Shown here: piece by piece, positions 55,063 to 63,948 of the stretch
Position numbering within the stretch: the first letter of the stretch is position 1
How the letters are laid out: the number at the start of each line of letters is the position of its first letter
Notes under the pieces: generated by a model
Databases searched by the model: none
Told to the model about the DNA's origin: nothing
Seen by the model: the letters and a program-made list of their open reading frames with translations, nothing else
Translations under genes and position numbers: made by a program
Assembly: GCF_013358405.1 (NCBI RefSeq)
Contig: NZ_CP054836.1
Coordinates: 3,224,001-3,288,000, forward strand
DNA: 64,000 nucleotides
Source: Oricola thermophila
GTDB lineage: Bacteria; Pseudomonadota; Alphaproteobacteria; Rhizobiales; Rhizobiaceae
Reading direction: 5' to 3'

Positions 55063-55356
55063 TCACTCGCCTTCGCCGAACTTGTCGGCGACAAGCGCCG
55101 CAACGGCATCGAGCGCCTCCTCGGCGTCGGGACCATCGGCCGTGACCTCGATCTCGCAGCCCGGTCCGGCGGCCAGCAGCATGAGCCCCATGATCGATGT
55201 CCCGTGCACCGACAGACCATCCTTCGAGACGGTGACGGTCGAACGGAAACCGTCGACAAGCTTGACGAACTTCGACGAAGCCCGGGCATGAAGCCCGCGC
55301 TTGTTCTCGATGACGAAACTGCGGGTCAGCGACACGGTTCCGGAGGACACGGTCAA
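55063..55356 (-). CDS. phosphocarrier protein HPr (PTS-Ntr type)
   Basis: Small phosphotransfer protein of 97 aa. The active His is His23 in NKRGLHARASSKFVKLV, and a regulatory serine is Ser54 in HGTSIMGLM, which HprK could phosphorylate. HPr relays phosphate from EI-Ntr to EIIA proteins, not necessarily sugars, in rhizobia. It begins 1 nt after the EIIA gene on the same strand. The ahcY gene lies about 110 nt downstream. Confidence 0.94.
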   Translation of the reverse strand: MTVSSGTVSLTRSFVIENKRGLHARASSKFVKLVDGFRSTVTVSKDGLSVHGTSIMGLMLLAAGPGCEIEVTADGPDAEEALDAVAALVADKFGEGE

Positions 55357-55357
55357 G

Positions 55358-55759
55358 TCACTTTCCCGCCAGTATCTGGCTTGCCACGTTTATGTACTTG
55401 CGTCCGGCCTCGCAGGCCTGCGACAGCACGTCGTCCATCAGCCGATCCTCACGCAGCCGTGCAAGCTTGATGAGCATGGGCAGGTTCATGCCGGCCAGAA
55501 CCTCGACATGTCCAGGCTTCATGACGGAGATCGACAGGTTGGACGGCGTTCCGCCGAACATGTCGGTCACGATGATGACCCCGTCCCCGCTGTCGACATC
55601 GGAAACACGGGCGAGGATGTCGCGCCGACGCTGCTCCATGTCATCATCCGCGCCGATACAGACGGTCGCGAACTGCACCTGGGATCCGACAACGTGCTCG
55701 ACCGCGTCCCTGAATTCATCGGCCAGGTTTCCGTGCGTTACCAGCACGACACCAATCAT
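55358..55759 (-). CDS. PTS EIIA component, mannose/fructose (Man) type
   Basis: A 133-aa EIIA-Man domain with the active His9 in VVLVTHGNLADEFRDAVEHVVG and the family block GDGVIIVTDMFGGTPSNLSISVM. There is no linked EIIB, IIC or IID membrane component, so this is a regulatory PTS branch (a 'ManX' of rhizobial type) that accepts phosphate from HPr. It is co-transcribed with HPr and follows hprK by 127 nt. Confidence 0.93.
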   Translation of the reverse strand: MIGVVLVTHGNLADEFRDAVEHVVGSQVQFATVCIGADDDMEQRRRDILARVSDVDSGDGVIIVTDMFGGTPSNLSISVMKPGHVEVLAGMNLPMLIKLARLREDRLMDDVLSQACEAGRKYINVASQILAGK

Positions 55760-55886
55760 CCCGTCTATTCTCCCGTCCTGCGCCGCTTGTTACGTACCCT
55801 TGCCGACCGGGCACGCCGCTCTCAGGCGGCCCGCATCATGATCAGCAAAATCGGCGACTGACAAGACTTTTCAGGGCGAAAACGGC

Positions 55887-56360
55887 CTAGATTATCCGCT
55901 CCGACAGACCAAGCCAGCCGAACACCGCAAAAGCCGCGGATACGGCCGCGCCAGCCGGGAGGGCCAATTCCGGCAATTCCGCACCGCAAATGACGGCGCG
56001 GCGGGAGGGATCGGCCACCCGTTCCGCCTCTTCCGGGGGAACCAGCGCCACCGACAGGACCAGCCTCGTGCGGGGAACATGGCGGGCCGGGCCGACCGGG
56101 ACCACGCCGCATCCGCGCAACTCGATCAGACCGGCTATCCGGTCGGGAACCTCGGCGATGACGGCTTCGCTTTCGCCGTCACGCGACAGGAAGGCGTAAT
56201 CATCGGCCACGAGCGCAGACGGAATCCCGCAGGCGCGGCTGCGTGACAGCAGTTCGACGGCCAGGGCCGTCTTGCCCGAGCCGGACGGGCCGCGAACGAG
56301 CACGCCGCGCCCGTCAATCTCGACGACGGTGCCGTGCTCGAGGGTGCCGCCGCCGGTCAT
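55887..56360 (-). CDS. hprK: short HPr kinase/phosphorylase (C-terminal domain only)
   Basis: A 157-aa protein covering only the catalytic part of HprK: GVLVRGPSGSGKTALAVELL (Walker A, 24-31), LVADDYAFLS and the 'ELRGCGVV' version of the HprK signature. The N-terminal domain of Firmicutes HprK (about 130 aa) is missing, as typical in alphaproteobacteria. It likely phosphorylates Ser of HPr. It overlaps chvG by 4 bp, tying the PTS to the ChvGI two-component system. Confidence 0.92.
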   Translation of the reverse strand: MTGGGTLEHGTVVEIDGRGVLVRGPSGSGKTALAVELLSRSRACGIPSALVADDYAFLSRDGESEAVIAEVPDRIAGLIELRGCGVVPVGPARHVPRTRLVLSVALVPPEEAERVADPSRRAVICGAELPELALPAGAAVSAAFAVFGWLGLSERII

Positions 56361-58162
56361 TCGCGCGGCAACCGGACCGTGAAACGGGCGCCGGCCGGAC
56401 CACCATCCGGACCGCCCGGGATGTTCTCGGCAGTCAGCGTGCCGCCGTGGGCCTCGACGATCTGGCGCGAGATCGAAAGACCGAGACCGGAATTGCGACC
56501 GAACTGGTCGGGACCGGGACGGTCGGTGTAGAAGCGCTGGAATATCTTCTCGAAATTGTCGTCCCGGATACCGGGGCCGTTGTCCTCGACCATGACCACC
56601 ACGCTCGACGGTGTCATCGACAGGCGGATGTCGATCCGTCCGTTCCCGGCGGGCACGAAGGAAAAGGCATTCTGCACGAGATTGGTGACGACCTGGCCGA
56701 TGCGGGTCTCGTGCCCGGTGACGAAGTATCCCCTCGCATTGGCAGGCGGCGGAGCGACGTGGAGCGTCAGCTCGACATCGCGGCCGCGGGCGGGACTCTG
56801 GCCGAGGATACCGGTCAGCTCCCGCAGCAGCTTCACCATGTCGACGCGGGACGCATCCTCGCGGACAAGCTCCGCATCGAGCCGCGAGGCGTCGGAAATG
56901 TCGGTAATCAGCCGGTCGAGCCGCTTGACGTCGTGCTGGATGACGTCGGTCAGGCGCTTGCGCATGTCGTCGTTCCTTGCCAGCGGCAACGTCTCGACGG
57001 CGCTGCGCAGGGAAGTGAGCGGGTTCTTCAGCTCATGGCTGACGTCAGCGGCGAAGCTCTCGATGGCATCAATGCGCGCATAGAGGGAATTGGTCATGTC
57101 GCGGAGCGCCACGGACAGGTTTCCGATCTCGTCCTGTCGGTTGGAGTAGTCCGGAATCTCCTCGCGATGCTTGATCGACCGGCGCACGCGCACCGCGGCG
57201 GCCGCGAGGCGGCGCAGCGGATTGGCGATGGTTCCAGCGAGCGCCACCGACAGGATGATATTGACCAGCACGGCGACGGCGAACACCCGCATCATGGCGA
57301 AGCGCTCGGCACGGACGATCTTGTCGATATCCCCGCCCTGCGTGGACAGCTGGAGCACGCCAAGCACGGCACGGTAGCGCTGGATCGGCACGGCAACGGA
57401 AACGATCATCTCGCCCTGGCTGCTGACACGGACGACCTGCGAGCGGCCACCGGCCAATGCGCTCATGACCTCCGAATAGGCCGTGCCGCTGCCGCCCGGC
57501 TGCTCGGTATAGACGGTCAGGTCGCGACGGCGGAATACCCAGGATATGAACTTGTCTATGCGGTCGAGTATTCCCGTCTCGGTCTCCCCGACCGGAGGCA
57601 GATCGTAGCGGAGCACCTGACCGCCCGAATAGAGGGCCTTCGAATCCAGGAGGAGATTGGCATCGCGGTCATAGATGCGGGCTCGCGTGCGGGTGGGCGA
57701 TATCAGCCGCCTCAGGACAGGCGCGACACGTTCCGGATTGATCGGGAAATCGAGATTGTCGAAGCGATCCGGATTGGGAACAATCGACTCGCCCGCCTGC
57801 AGTTCGAGCAGCTTGTCGGGATCGATCAGGATGGAATTGGTCTCGACATTGGCCGACGCGGCGATGGCGCCGGCAATGATTTCGCCCTGTGTCATCAGGC
57901 TTTCCACGCGGGCGTCGATCAACCCCTCGCGGAACTGGTTGATGTAGAGGATCCCCGACATCAGCACGCCGAGCGCGGCGAGGTTCAGAAACAGGATCCG
58001 GTGCGTCAGGGAGGAAAAGATGAAACCGCCGAACAGGCGCCGCAGCGGCTTCAACAGCCCCTGCTTCGGCGCAACCGGGCCGGCGGCGCCCGTCCGCGCG
58101 CGCGCGGCATTCGCCCCGCCCGCCGCGGTCCGGTAAGCCATGTGCTCCGTTTCCGCCGTCAT
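56357..58162 (-). CDS. chvG: sensor histidine kinase ChvG (ExoS)
   Basis: Inner-membrane histidine kinase that with ChvI controls acid response, exopolysaccharide and envelope functions in rhizobia. The 601-aa protein has two membrane spans (about 45-75: ILFLNLAALGVLMSGILYIN and around 290: FAVAVLVNIILSVALAGTI) flanking a periplasmic sensor of about 200 residues, a HAMP region, the H-box VSHELKNPLTSLRS (His376) and an HATPase domain (NAFSFVPAG, DNGPGIRDDN, NSGLGLSISRQIVE). In the rhizobial system it is inhibited by ExoR, not encoded here. Confidence 0.95.
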   Translation of the reverse strand: MTAETEHMAYRTAAGGANAARARTGAAGPVAPKQGLLKPLRRLFGGFIFSSLTHRILFLNLAALGVLMSGILYINQFREGLIDARVESLMTQGEIIAGAIAASANVETNSILIDPDKLLELQAGESIVPNPDRFDNLDFPINPERVAPVLRRLISPTRTRARIYDRDANLLLDSKALYSGGQVLRYDLPPVGETETGILDRIDKFISWVFRRRDLTVYTEQPGGSGTAYSEVMSALAGGRSQVVRVSSQGEMIVSVAVPIQRYRAVLGVLQLSTQGGDIDKIVRAERFAMMRVFAVAVLVNIILSVALAGTIANPLRRLAAAAVRVRRSIKHREEIPDYSNRQDEIGNLSVALRDMTNSLYARIDAIESFAADVSHELKNPLTSLRSAVETLPLARNDDMRKRLTDVIQHDVKRLDRLITDISDASRLDAELVREDASRVDMVKLLRELTGILGQSPARGRDVELTLHVAPPPANARGYFVTGHETRIGQVVTNLVQNAFSFVPAGNGRIDIRLSMTPSSVVVMVEDNGPGIRDDNFEKIFQRFYTDRPGPDQFGRNSGLGLSISRQIVEAHGGTLTAENIPGGPDGGPAGARFTVRLPRE

Positions 58163-58206
58163 CGCGTTCCTTATTTCCGCCGCGCCAGCAGCTTTCCGTC
58201 GAACGG

Positions 58207-58911
58207 TCAGGTTTCCCGGAACCGATAGCCGACGCCATACAAAGTCTCGATCATGTCGAAGCTTTCGTCGACGGCCTTGAACTTCTTGCGCAGACGCTTG
58301 ATGTGGCTGTCGATCGTGCGATCGTCGACATAGACCTGATCATCATATGCCGCATCCATGAGAGAATCACGGCTTTTCACCACCCCCGGACGCTGGGCCA
58401 GCGCATGGAGGATGAGAAACTCGGTGACCGTCAGGGTGACCGGCTGGTCCTTCCAGGTACAGGTGTGGCGCTCCTGGTCGAGCACGAGATTGCCTCGCAC
58501 GATGGTCTGCGCCTGACCGCCACCATCTCCCTTGACCATGACCTCCCGCGCAGCGGTGCGGCGGAGCACCGCCTTTACCCGCTCGACGAGCAGCCGCTGC
58601 GAGAACGGCTTGGTGATGAAATCGTCCGCACCCATCTTGAGACCGAAAAGCTCGTCGATCTCGTCGTCCTTGGACGTCAGGAAGATCACGGGAAGGTCCG
58701 ATTTCTGGCGCAGGCGACGAAGGAGTTCCATGCCGTCCATGCGGGGCATCTTGATGTCGAGTATGGCCAGGTTGGGCGGCCGGGCGACAAGACCTTCCAG
58801 TGCCGATGCGCCATCGGTGAAGGTCTCGACCCGGTACCCCTCCGCCTCCAGGGCGATCGAGACCGATGTCAGAATGTTCCGGTCGTCATCGACCAGCGCA
58901 ATGGTCTGCAT
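58207..58911 (-). CDS. chvI: response regulator ChvI
   Basis: OmpR-family DNA-binding response regulator of ChvG. The 234-aa protein has the receiver domain with [21 protein letters not shown] and phospho-acceptor Asp52 in [21 protein letters not shown], Thr and Lys in [10 protein letters not shown]...KPFSQRLL, and a C-terminal winged helix ([32 protein letters not shown]...[11 protein letters not shown]). Start 58911 ([10 protein letters not shown]) has a GGGGAG site at good distance; in-frame starts at 58932 and 58992 are longer than family norm. 44 nt before chvG. Confidence 0.96.
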   Translation of the reverse strand: MQTIALVDDDRNILTSVSIALEAEGYRVETFTDGASALEGLVARPPNLAILDIKMPRMDGMELLRRLRQKSDLPVIFLTSKDDEIDELFGLKMGADDFITKPFSQRLLVERVKAVLRRTAAREVMVKGDGGGQAQTIVRGNLVLDQERHTCTWKDQPVTLTVTEFLILHALAQRPGVVKSRDSLMDAAYDDQVYVDDRTIDSHIKRLRKKFKAVDESFDMIETLYGVGYRFRET

Positions 58912-59112
58912 GCTGAAATTCTCCCCAGCCATGGCGTCTTGTCCCTTGCTCGTCCTACCAACCCGAGCCGTTGACGCCGAAACTTGGCGCAAAATGTGGC
59001 ACAGAACTCATCTGGTGTCATGAAGGCCCGATTTCCATGTCTTTCCCGGATTGCACAAAGGCGGGACAGGGCGCGCCGCAATAGCGGCCGCATCATGCGC
59101 ACTCCCCGATCC

Positions 59113-59130
59113 GGTTGAACCGATTTAATC
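59113..59130 (+). promoter_or_regulatory. LacI-type operator-like site 1 upstream of pckA
   Basis: GGTTGAACCGATTTAATC, a near-palindrome with central CG (59121-59122). It shares 15 of 18 positions with the glk site at 20113-20130 (minus strand). It lies about 155 bp before the pckA start codon. Confidence 0.6.
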
Positions 59131-59143
59131 GTTTTTTGAAAGC

Positions 59144-59157
59144 TTAAATCGATTAAT
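59144..59157 (-). promoter_or_regulatory. LacI-type operator-like site 2 upstream of pckA
   Basis: On the minus strand ATTAATCGATTTAA, with central CG at 59150-59151. It shares the CGATTTAA half-site with site 1 and the glk site. It lies 29 bp from site 1 centre to centre, i.e. close to three helical turns. Confidence 0.55.
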
Positions 59158-59196
59158 CATTTGAAACGGCAAGCAATTTCTGTTTCAGCCTCTAAT

Positions 59197-59220
59197 CTGT
59201 TTAAACGTTGTTTTAAACAG
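59197..59220. promoter_or_regulatory. perfect 9-6-9 inverted repeat upstream of pckA
   Basis: CTGTTTAAA (59197-59205), spacer CGTTGT, TTTAAACAG (59212-59220). A 24-bp perfect dyad that is distinct from the LacI-type sites. It is 65 bp before the pckA start and may be an operator or an RNA hairpin. Confidence 0.55.
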
Positions 59221-59284
59221 GTTAAACTTCCGGAGCGGATGACCCGCCCCGCAAAGCAACACACGCAGACCATCGGTGAGGACA

Positions 59285-60895
59285 ATGAAGACCAACGGAT
59301 TGTACAACGCAGCGCACGGATTGGAGAAACAGGGATTTCGGACTCCGGCTGCCGTTTACTACAACCTCACCGAGGCCGAACTCTACGAGGAAGCCATCGA
59401 CCGGCGCGAGGCCCAGCTGAGCGCGCATGGCGCGCTCGTCGCCAAGACCGGCGTGCACACCGGGCGTTCCGCCAAGGACAAGTTCATCGTCAAGGACGGC
59501 GTCGTCGACGAGCACATCTGGTGGGACAACAACAAGGCAATCATGCCCGAGCACTTCGAGCGGCTCTACGAGGACTTCATGTCCCAGGCCCAGGGCATGG
59601 AACTGTTCGTTCAGGACCTTCATGCCGGCGCCGACAAGGACCATCAGCTGAAAGTCCGTGTCGTCACGGAAAACGCGTGGCACTCGCTGTTCATACGCAA
59701 CCTCCTGATCCGCCCGGAACGCGAGGAGCTTGCGTCCTTCGTGCCGGAAATGACGATCATCGACCTGCCGTCCTTCGAGGCCGACCCGGAGCGGCACGGC
59801 TGCCGCAGCGGCACGGTGATCGCGGTCGACCTGACGCGGATGATCGTGTTGATCGGCGGCACGTCCTATGCCGGCGAGATCAAGAAGTCGGTGTTCACCG
59901 CGCTGAACTACATCCTGCCCACCAAGGGCGTGATGCCGATGCATTGCTCGGCCAATGAAGGCCCTGACGGCGACGTGGCCGTGTTCTTCGGCCTGTCGGG
60001 CACCGGCAAGACGACACTTTCGGCCGATCCGAGCCGCACACTGATCGGCGACGACGAACACGGCTGGAGCGAGAACGGCGTGTTCAACTTCGAAGGCGGC
60101 TGCTACGCCAAGACGATCCGCCTTTCACGCGAGGCGGAACCGGAAATCTACGCGACGACGGAACGCTTCGGCACGGTGCTGGAAAACGTCGTCCTCGACG
60201 ACAACAAGATGCCGGACTTCCACGACGCCTCGCTGACGGAAAACACCCGCTGCGCGTACCCGCTGCACTTCATCCCGAATGCCAGCGCCACGGGCACGGG
60301 CGGACAGCCGAAGAACATCATCATGCTGACGGCCGATGCCTTCGGCGTAATGCCGCCGATCGCCAAGCTGACACCGGCCCAAGCCATGTATCACTTCCTG
60401 TCCGGCTACACGGCCAAGGTCGCCGGTACGGAGAAGGGCGTCACGGAACCCGAGGCGACATTCTCCACGTGCTTCGGCGCACCGTTCATGCCGCGCCACC
60501 CGTCGGAATACGGAAACCTGCTGCGCGACCTGATCGCCGAGCACGGCGTCGACTGCTGGCTGGTCAATACCGGCTGGACCGGCGGGGCATACGGCGTCGG
60601 CAACCGCATGCCGATCAAGGCGACGCGCACGCTGCTCAAGGCAGCCCTTTCGGGCGAGCTCAACTCCGCCGAGTTCCGCACGGACCCGAATTTCGGTTTC
60701 GCGGTGCCGGTGGCGGTCAACGGCGTCGATTCCGCGATCCTCGATCCGCGCTCGACCTGGGCCGATCCGGAAGCCTACGACCGCCAGGCCGAAAAGCTCG
60801 CCGGGATGTTCACGACCAATTTCGAGAAATTTGCGGCGCATGTCGATGCCGACGTGATGAACGCCGCACCGCGCTATCTCCAGGCCGCCGAATAG
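59285..60895 (+). CDS. pckA: phosphoenolpyruvate carboxykinase (ATP)
   Basis: Converts oxaloacetate and ATP to PEP, the entry to gluconeogenesis on C4-dicarboxylates. The 536-aa protein has the substrate Arg in [22 protein letters not shown], the metal-binding and kinase-1a loop [19 protein letters not shown] (P-loop), [23 protein letters not shown] and the [15 protein letters not shown] segment. Start ATG 59285 has a GTGAGG ribosome-binding site just before it. Divergent from chvI and preceded by the palindromic sites described above, which suggests repressor/activator control by carbon status. Confidence 0.98.
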   Translation: MKTNGLYNAAHGLEKQGFRTPAAVYYNLTEAELYEEAIDRREAQLSAHGALVAKTGVHTGRSAKDKFIVKDGVVDEHIWWDNNKAIMPEHFERLYEDFMSQAQGMELFVQDLHAGADKDHQLKVRVVTENAWHSLFIRNLLIRPEREELASFVPEMTIIDLPSFEADPERHGCRSGTVIAVDLTRMIVLIGGTSYAGEIKKSVFTALNYILPTKGVMPMHCSANEGPDGDVAVFFGLSGTGKTTLSADPSRTLIGDDEHGWSENGVFNFEGGCYAKTIRLSREAEPEIYATTERFGTVLENVVLDDNKMPDFHDASLTENTRCAYPLHFIPNASATGTGGQPKNIIMLTADAFGVMPPIAKLTPAQAMYHFLSGYTAKVAGTEKGVTEPEATFSTCFGAPFMPRHPSEYGNLLRDLIAEHGVDCWLVNTGWTGGAYGVGNRMPIKATRTLLKAALSGELNSAEFRTDPNFGFAVPVAVNGVDSAILDPRSTWADPEAYDRQAEKLAGMFTTNFEKFAAHVDADVMNAAPRYLQAAE

Positions 60896-60918
60896 CACCC
60901 GTTCACGGGACCGTCATG

Positions 60919-60949
60919 CGGCGCTTGCCCCGAGGCAGGCGCCGTTTTT
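60919..60949 (+). terminator. intrinsic terminator after pckA
   Basis: CGGCGC-TTGCC (60919-60929) pairs with GGC-AGGCGCCG (60934-60944) in an 11-bp stem with one GU pair, loop CCGA, then five T residues. It begins 24 nt after the pckA stop codon. Confidence 0.92.
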
Positions 60950-61036
60950 CGTGCCGGCGGCCCTTTTTTCGAGGTTTCGCACAGCGTATCGTCCGGTCGC
61001 CATGATGACCAGCACCACGCCCGAGGAAATGCCCCG

Positions 61037-61474
61037 ATGAGCACTGCCGACCTGCCGATCCGGCACGGGCTGACATTGCCCGGCTGGTCGATGACGGAGG
61101 AGTTCGTGCTGTCGTCCGGACCGGGCGGCCAGAATGTCAACAAGACATCGTCGGCGGTCCAGTTGCGCTTCCATCCGGGTTCCGCGGGCGTCTTTTCGGA
61201 CCACCAGCTCAAACGGCTCATGCAGGTCGCAGGCAAGAGGGCCGCCAAGGACGGCTCCATCCTGATCCAGGCGAACCGCTTCAGGGCGCAGGAACGCAAC
61301 CGGGAGGACGCGCGGGAACGACTGAAACAACTGGTGCTGAAGGCGCTGGAGCCGCCACCGCCGCCGCGACGGAAGACCAGGCCCTCGCGCGGAGCGGTCG
61401 AAAGACGGCTGAAGGCGAAGGCCGGACGGTCACGGATCAAGAAGATGCGCGGCAATGTGGACACGGACGACTAG
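61037..61474 (+). CDS. arfB: alternative ribosome-rescue factor ArfB (YaeJ)
   Basis: A codon-independent peptidyl-tRNA hydrolase that rescues stalled ribosomes. The 145-aa protein has the RF1-like catalytic loop SSGPGGQNVNKTSSAVQLRFHPG with the GGQ at residues 30-32, and a basic, proline-rich C-terminal tail (PPPPPRRKTRPSRGAVERRLKAKAGRSRIKKMRG) that enters the mRNA channel. Length matches YaeJ. It stands alone with its own upstream region after the pckA terminator. Confidence 0.95.
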   Translation: MSTADLPIRHGLTLPGWSMTEEFVLSSGPGGQNVNKTSSAVQLRFHPGSAGVFSDHQLKRLMQVAGKRAAKDGSILIQANRFRAQERNREDARERLKQLVLKALEPPPPPRRKTRPSRGAVERRLKAKAGRSRIKKMRGNVDTDD

Positions 61475-61626
61475 GACCGGGTCGGCAGATCGGTCGCCGA
61501 AGGAAGCACATCGAATTGTCCATATAAATGGGTACGGGCCCTAGCGCACCCCGCGCGGCGACACTACCTTACATTACTGGCCGCCCGGCGCGGCATCACT
61601 TCAACCCTACCCGGAAGGACGCTGCG

Positions 61627-62136
61627 ATGGGATTTTTCGACTTTGTGAAATCGGCCGGCAAGAAGCTCGGCTTCGGCGATGATGACGAGACGAACGCGAA
61701 AGAACTGAAGAAGGAGCTCGATTCCTACGGACTCGGCACGGATGCCGTGCAGATCGAGATCAAGGGCGACACGGCGGTCATCAAGGGCGCGGTGGAAGAC
61801 CAGTCCATCTTCGAGAAGGCCGTCGTCGCTGTCGGCAACACGCTCGGCATTTCCAAGGTCGAGGCCTCGGAACTGAAGGTCGTCGTGCCCGGCAGCGGAA
61901 TGAAACTCGACGCCGCCGCCGACATGAACGCGCTCATCGCGGCAGCGACGCCGGCGAAGGAACCGAAATTCCACACGGTCGAAAAGGGCGATACGCTCTG
62001 GGCGATCGCCGACAAGGCCTATGGAAACGGCTCCAAGTACAACGCGATATTCGAGGCCAACCGGCCGATGCTGACGCATCCGGACAAGATCTATCCGGGC
62101 CAGGTGCTGCGCATTCCCGACCTCGACGCGGCCTGA
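61627..62136 (+). CDS. kbp: BON-LysM protein, potassium-binding protein Kbp-like
   Basis: A 169-aa protein of the YgaU/Kbp architecture: MGFFDFVKSAGKKLGFGDDDE N-terminal motif, a BON domain (residues about 30-90) and a C-terminal LysM domain (HTVEKGDTLWAIADKAYGNGSKYNAIFEANRPMLTHPDKIYPGQVLRIPD). E. coli Kbp binds K+ in the cytoplasm; a LysM domain elsewhere would bind peptidoglycan, but no signal peptide is seen here. An in-frame start at 61528 adds residues unlike the family. Confidence 0.88.
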   Translation: MGFFDFVKSAGKKLGFGDDDETNAKELKKELDSYGLGTDAVQIEIKGDTAVIKGAVEDQSIFEKAVVAVGNTLGISKVEASELKVVVPGSGMKLDAAADMNALIAAATPAKEPKFHTVEKGDTLWAIADKAYGNGSKYNAIFEANRPMLTHPDKIYPGQVLRIPDLDAA

Positions 62137-62193
62137 CAAAGGATCGCCGGCGGCGGGTGGGAAACCGGCTGCCGGCACGCTACATTCCCGTCC

Positions 62194-62808
62194 ATGCTGG
62201 TTCTCCCCAAGGGTGTTCGCCACATACCCGGCTGCCTTTCCCCGGACGCGCAGCGCGCGCTGATCGAGGAGATCCGCGACATCGTCAAGCAGTCTCCCCT
62301 CTACACGCCGACAATGCCGCGCACCGGCAAACCGATGAGCGTGCGCATGACAAATTGCGGAACGCTCGGCTGGGTGACGGACAGGGAGCACGGCTATCGC
62401 TACCAGGAAACCCATCCGGGCACCGGAAAGCCGTGGCCACCAATACCCCAGGCTCTGCTCGACATCTGGGCGGACCATTCCGGCTACCCGCATCCGCCGG
62501 AGGCATGCCTGGTCAACTTCTACGATGACAAGGCGAAGATGGGACTGCACCAGGACCGCGACGAGGAAGATCTGGACGCGCCCGTGCTGTCGGTTTCGCT
62601 CGGCGACGAATGCCTGTTCCGCATCGGTGAGACAAAACGATCCGGACGAACCGTCTCGTTCAGGCTTGCCAGCGGCGACGTGCTGGTGCTGGGCGGGGAG
62701 GGTCGGCTATGCTTCCACGGCGTCGACCGAATCTATCCGGCAACCTCGACGCTGCTGAAGCATGGCGGGCGGATCAATCTGACGCTGCGCCGGGTGACGA
62801 GGCCGTAG
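62194..62808 (+). CDS. alkB: alpha-ketoglutarate-dependent dioxygenase AlkB
   Basis: Repairs 1-methyladenine and 3-methylcytosine by oxidative demethylation, using Fe(II) and 2-oxoglutarate. The 204-aa protein has the 'VRMTNCGTLGWVTDREHGYRY' nucleotide lid, the Fe ligands in GLHQDRDEED (H119, D121) and H175 in CFHGVDRI, and the 2OG-binding arginine in INLTLRRV. A normal family length. It lies 57 nt after kbp on the same strand, with no SOS or Ada box identified. Confidence 0.94.
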   Translation: MLVLPKGVRHIPGCLSPDAQRALIEEIRDIVKQSPLYTPTMPRTGKPMSVRMTNCGTLGWVTDREHGYRYQETHPGTGKPWPPIPQALLDIWADHSGYPHPPEACLVNFYDDKAKMGLHQDRDEEDLDAPVLSVSLGDECLFRIGETKRSGRTVSFRLASGDVLVLGGEGRLCFHGVDRIYPATSTLLKHGGRINLTLRRVTRP

Positions 62809-62837
62809 CCTGCGCTGCTTTCCACGCCGGCAGGTGG

Positions 62838-63254
62838 TCACGGCGACCGAACCTCGCACACAACGGATGTCCGGAATACGAACCAGCGAAGGGCGATGAA
62901 ATTGACGATCGGCACAAGCGTTGCCGTCAGGAGAACGGGAAGAAGTAGCGGAAGCTTCATGATATCGTGCAGGACCAAAGGCAGAAGCGCCGCCAAAGCA
63001 TAGCCGCCAAGGGTGACGACGATGAATCTGGGCGCCTCTTGGGCATGGTCGCACTCGGACCCGAACGTGAACAGCTTGTGCGCGAAATAGGAGAACAGGC
63101 CAGCGATGGCATAGGCGCCGACGGCGCCCGCGGCAGCGGGCCAGCGCGGAAACGAGGCCTCAAAAGCTAGCGCCAAGACCATGTAGAGCATCGTGGCCGC
63201 AATGCCGACAATTCCGAACCGCGCGATCCGGGACGATTTCCAAGACCGGGACAT
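62838..63254 (-). CDS. GtrA family membrane protein (second copy)
   Basis: A 138-aa polytopic protein: RFGIVGIAATMLYMVLALAFEAS, AGAVGAYAIAGLFSYFAHKLFTFGS, RFIVVTLGGYALAALLPLVLH and LPVLLTATLVPIVNFIALRWFVFR, four helices with the GtrA pattern (FSYFAHKLFTF, NFIALRWFVF). Start ATG 63254 lies 1 nt past the methyltransferase stop codon; a longer frame through to 63458 runs within that gene. Probably helps polyprenyl-linked sugar transfer, distinct from the 24.2 kb copy. Confidence 0.85.
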   Translation of the reverse strand: MSRSWKSSRIARFGIVGIAATMLYMVLALAFEASFPRWPAAAGAVGAYAIAGLFSYFAHKLFTFGSECDHAQEAPRFIVVTLGGYALAALLPLVLHDIMKLPLLLPVLLTATLVPIVNFIALRWFVFRTSVVCEVRSP

Positions 63255-63255
63255 G

Positions 63256-63948
63256 TCAGGCTTCACCAATCGCCACATATTGCGCGCCCAGGGGTACGCG
63301 GGCGAGCGCCCTTTCGACCGCCACGGCGACCCGGTTTTCCCACGGCAGGAACAGGAACTGCCGTGTCGAAAGCGCAGAAAACCCCGCACCGGCCAGGAGG
63401 CCGCGCGTACGCCGAGGCGACAGAAGCACCGCGTCCTCGTCGAACGGACAGCGTGCAACCGCCAGGCGCGTCAGTGGATTGAACGGATTGTGCTCGATGA
63501 TACAGGCTATGCCGCCGGGCTTCAGAACGCGCCGCAACTCGGAAAAAAAATCGGGCCAGTCGGAGGGGGGTACGTGATGCACGACGCAGATTGCCGTGAG
63601 AACATCGAATTGCCGATCCCCGTAGGGCAGCCGACCGCCATCATAGGCCTGATACGCGACCTCCGGATTTGCCGCCTTCGCCTTTTCAATTGATTCGCCA
63701 GAAACATCACAGCCGGAAACTTGGGCGAAACGGCCGGCCACATAGGGGTGGAAGGAGCCAACGCCGCAGCCCACATCAAGATAAGCCAGCGCATCGACTG
63801 CGGCCAGACCGGGACGCGTTTCGATCGCCTCGAAGAGGATTCGCGCCTTGGCACGCATGAAGAAGTCATGCTCGAGACCCGAGAAATCGATCGAAGACTG
63901 GACGACCTCCCGGTAATTGTCCTTGTAAGTGTCGAAAGTCCGGGTCAC
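63256..63948 (-). CDS. class I SAM-dependent methyltransferase
   Basis: A 230-aa Methyltransf_11-type enzyme with ALAYLDVGCGVGSFHPYVAGRF (motif I, DVGCGxG), CDVSGESIEKAK, the FDVLTAICVVHHVPPSDWPDFFSELRRVLKPGGIACIIEHNP segment and a C-terminal variable part. GTG 63948 is the probable start, with a GGAGG ribosome-binding site, and it overlaps the stop codon of the gene upstream by 4 bp. Linked GtrA suggests cell-surface glycan modification; no small-molecule substrate can be read. Confidence 0.87.
   Translation of the reverse strand: MTRTFDTYKDNYREVVQSSIDFSGLEHDFFMRAKARILFEAIETRPGLAAVDALAYLDVGCGVGSFHPYVAGRFAQVSGCDVSGESIEKAKAANPEVAYQAYDGGRLPYGDRQFDVLTAICVVHHVPPSDWPDFFSELRRVLKPGGIACIIEHNPFNPLTRLAVARCPFDEDAVLLSPRRTRGLLAGAGFSALSTRQFLFLPWENRVAVAVERALARVPLGAQYVAIGEA

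Larger units (their letters stand above)
58912..59284. other. chvI / pckA divergent intergenic region
   Basis: 373 bp containing no gene. Its right part, 59110-59230, is unusually AT-rich for this genome and holds two LacI-type palindromes and a 9-6-9 inverted repeat, described separately. The left part is GC-rich and unremarkable. It must carry the promoters of both chvI and pckA; no unambiguous -35/-10 pair was found. Confidence 0.7.
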
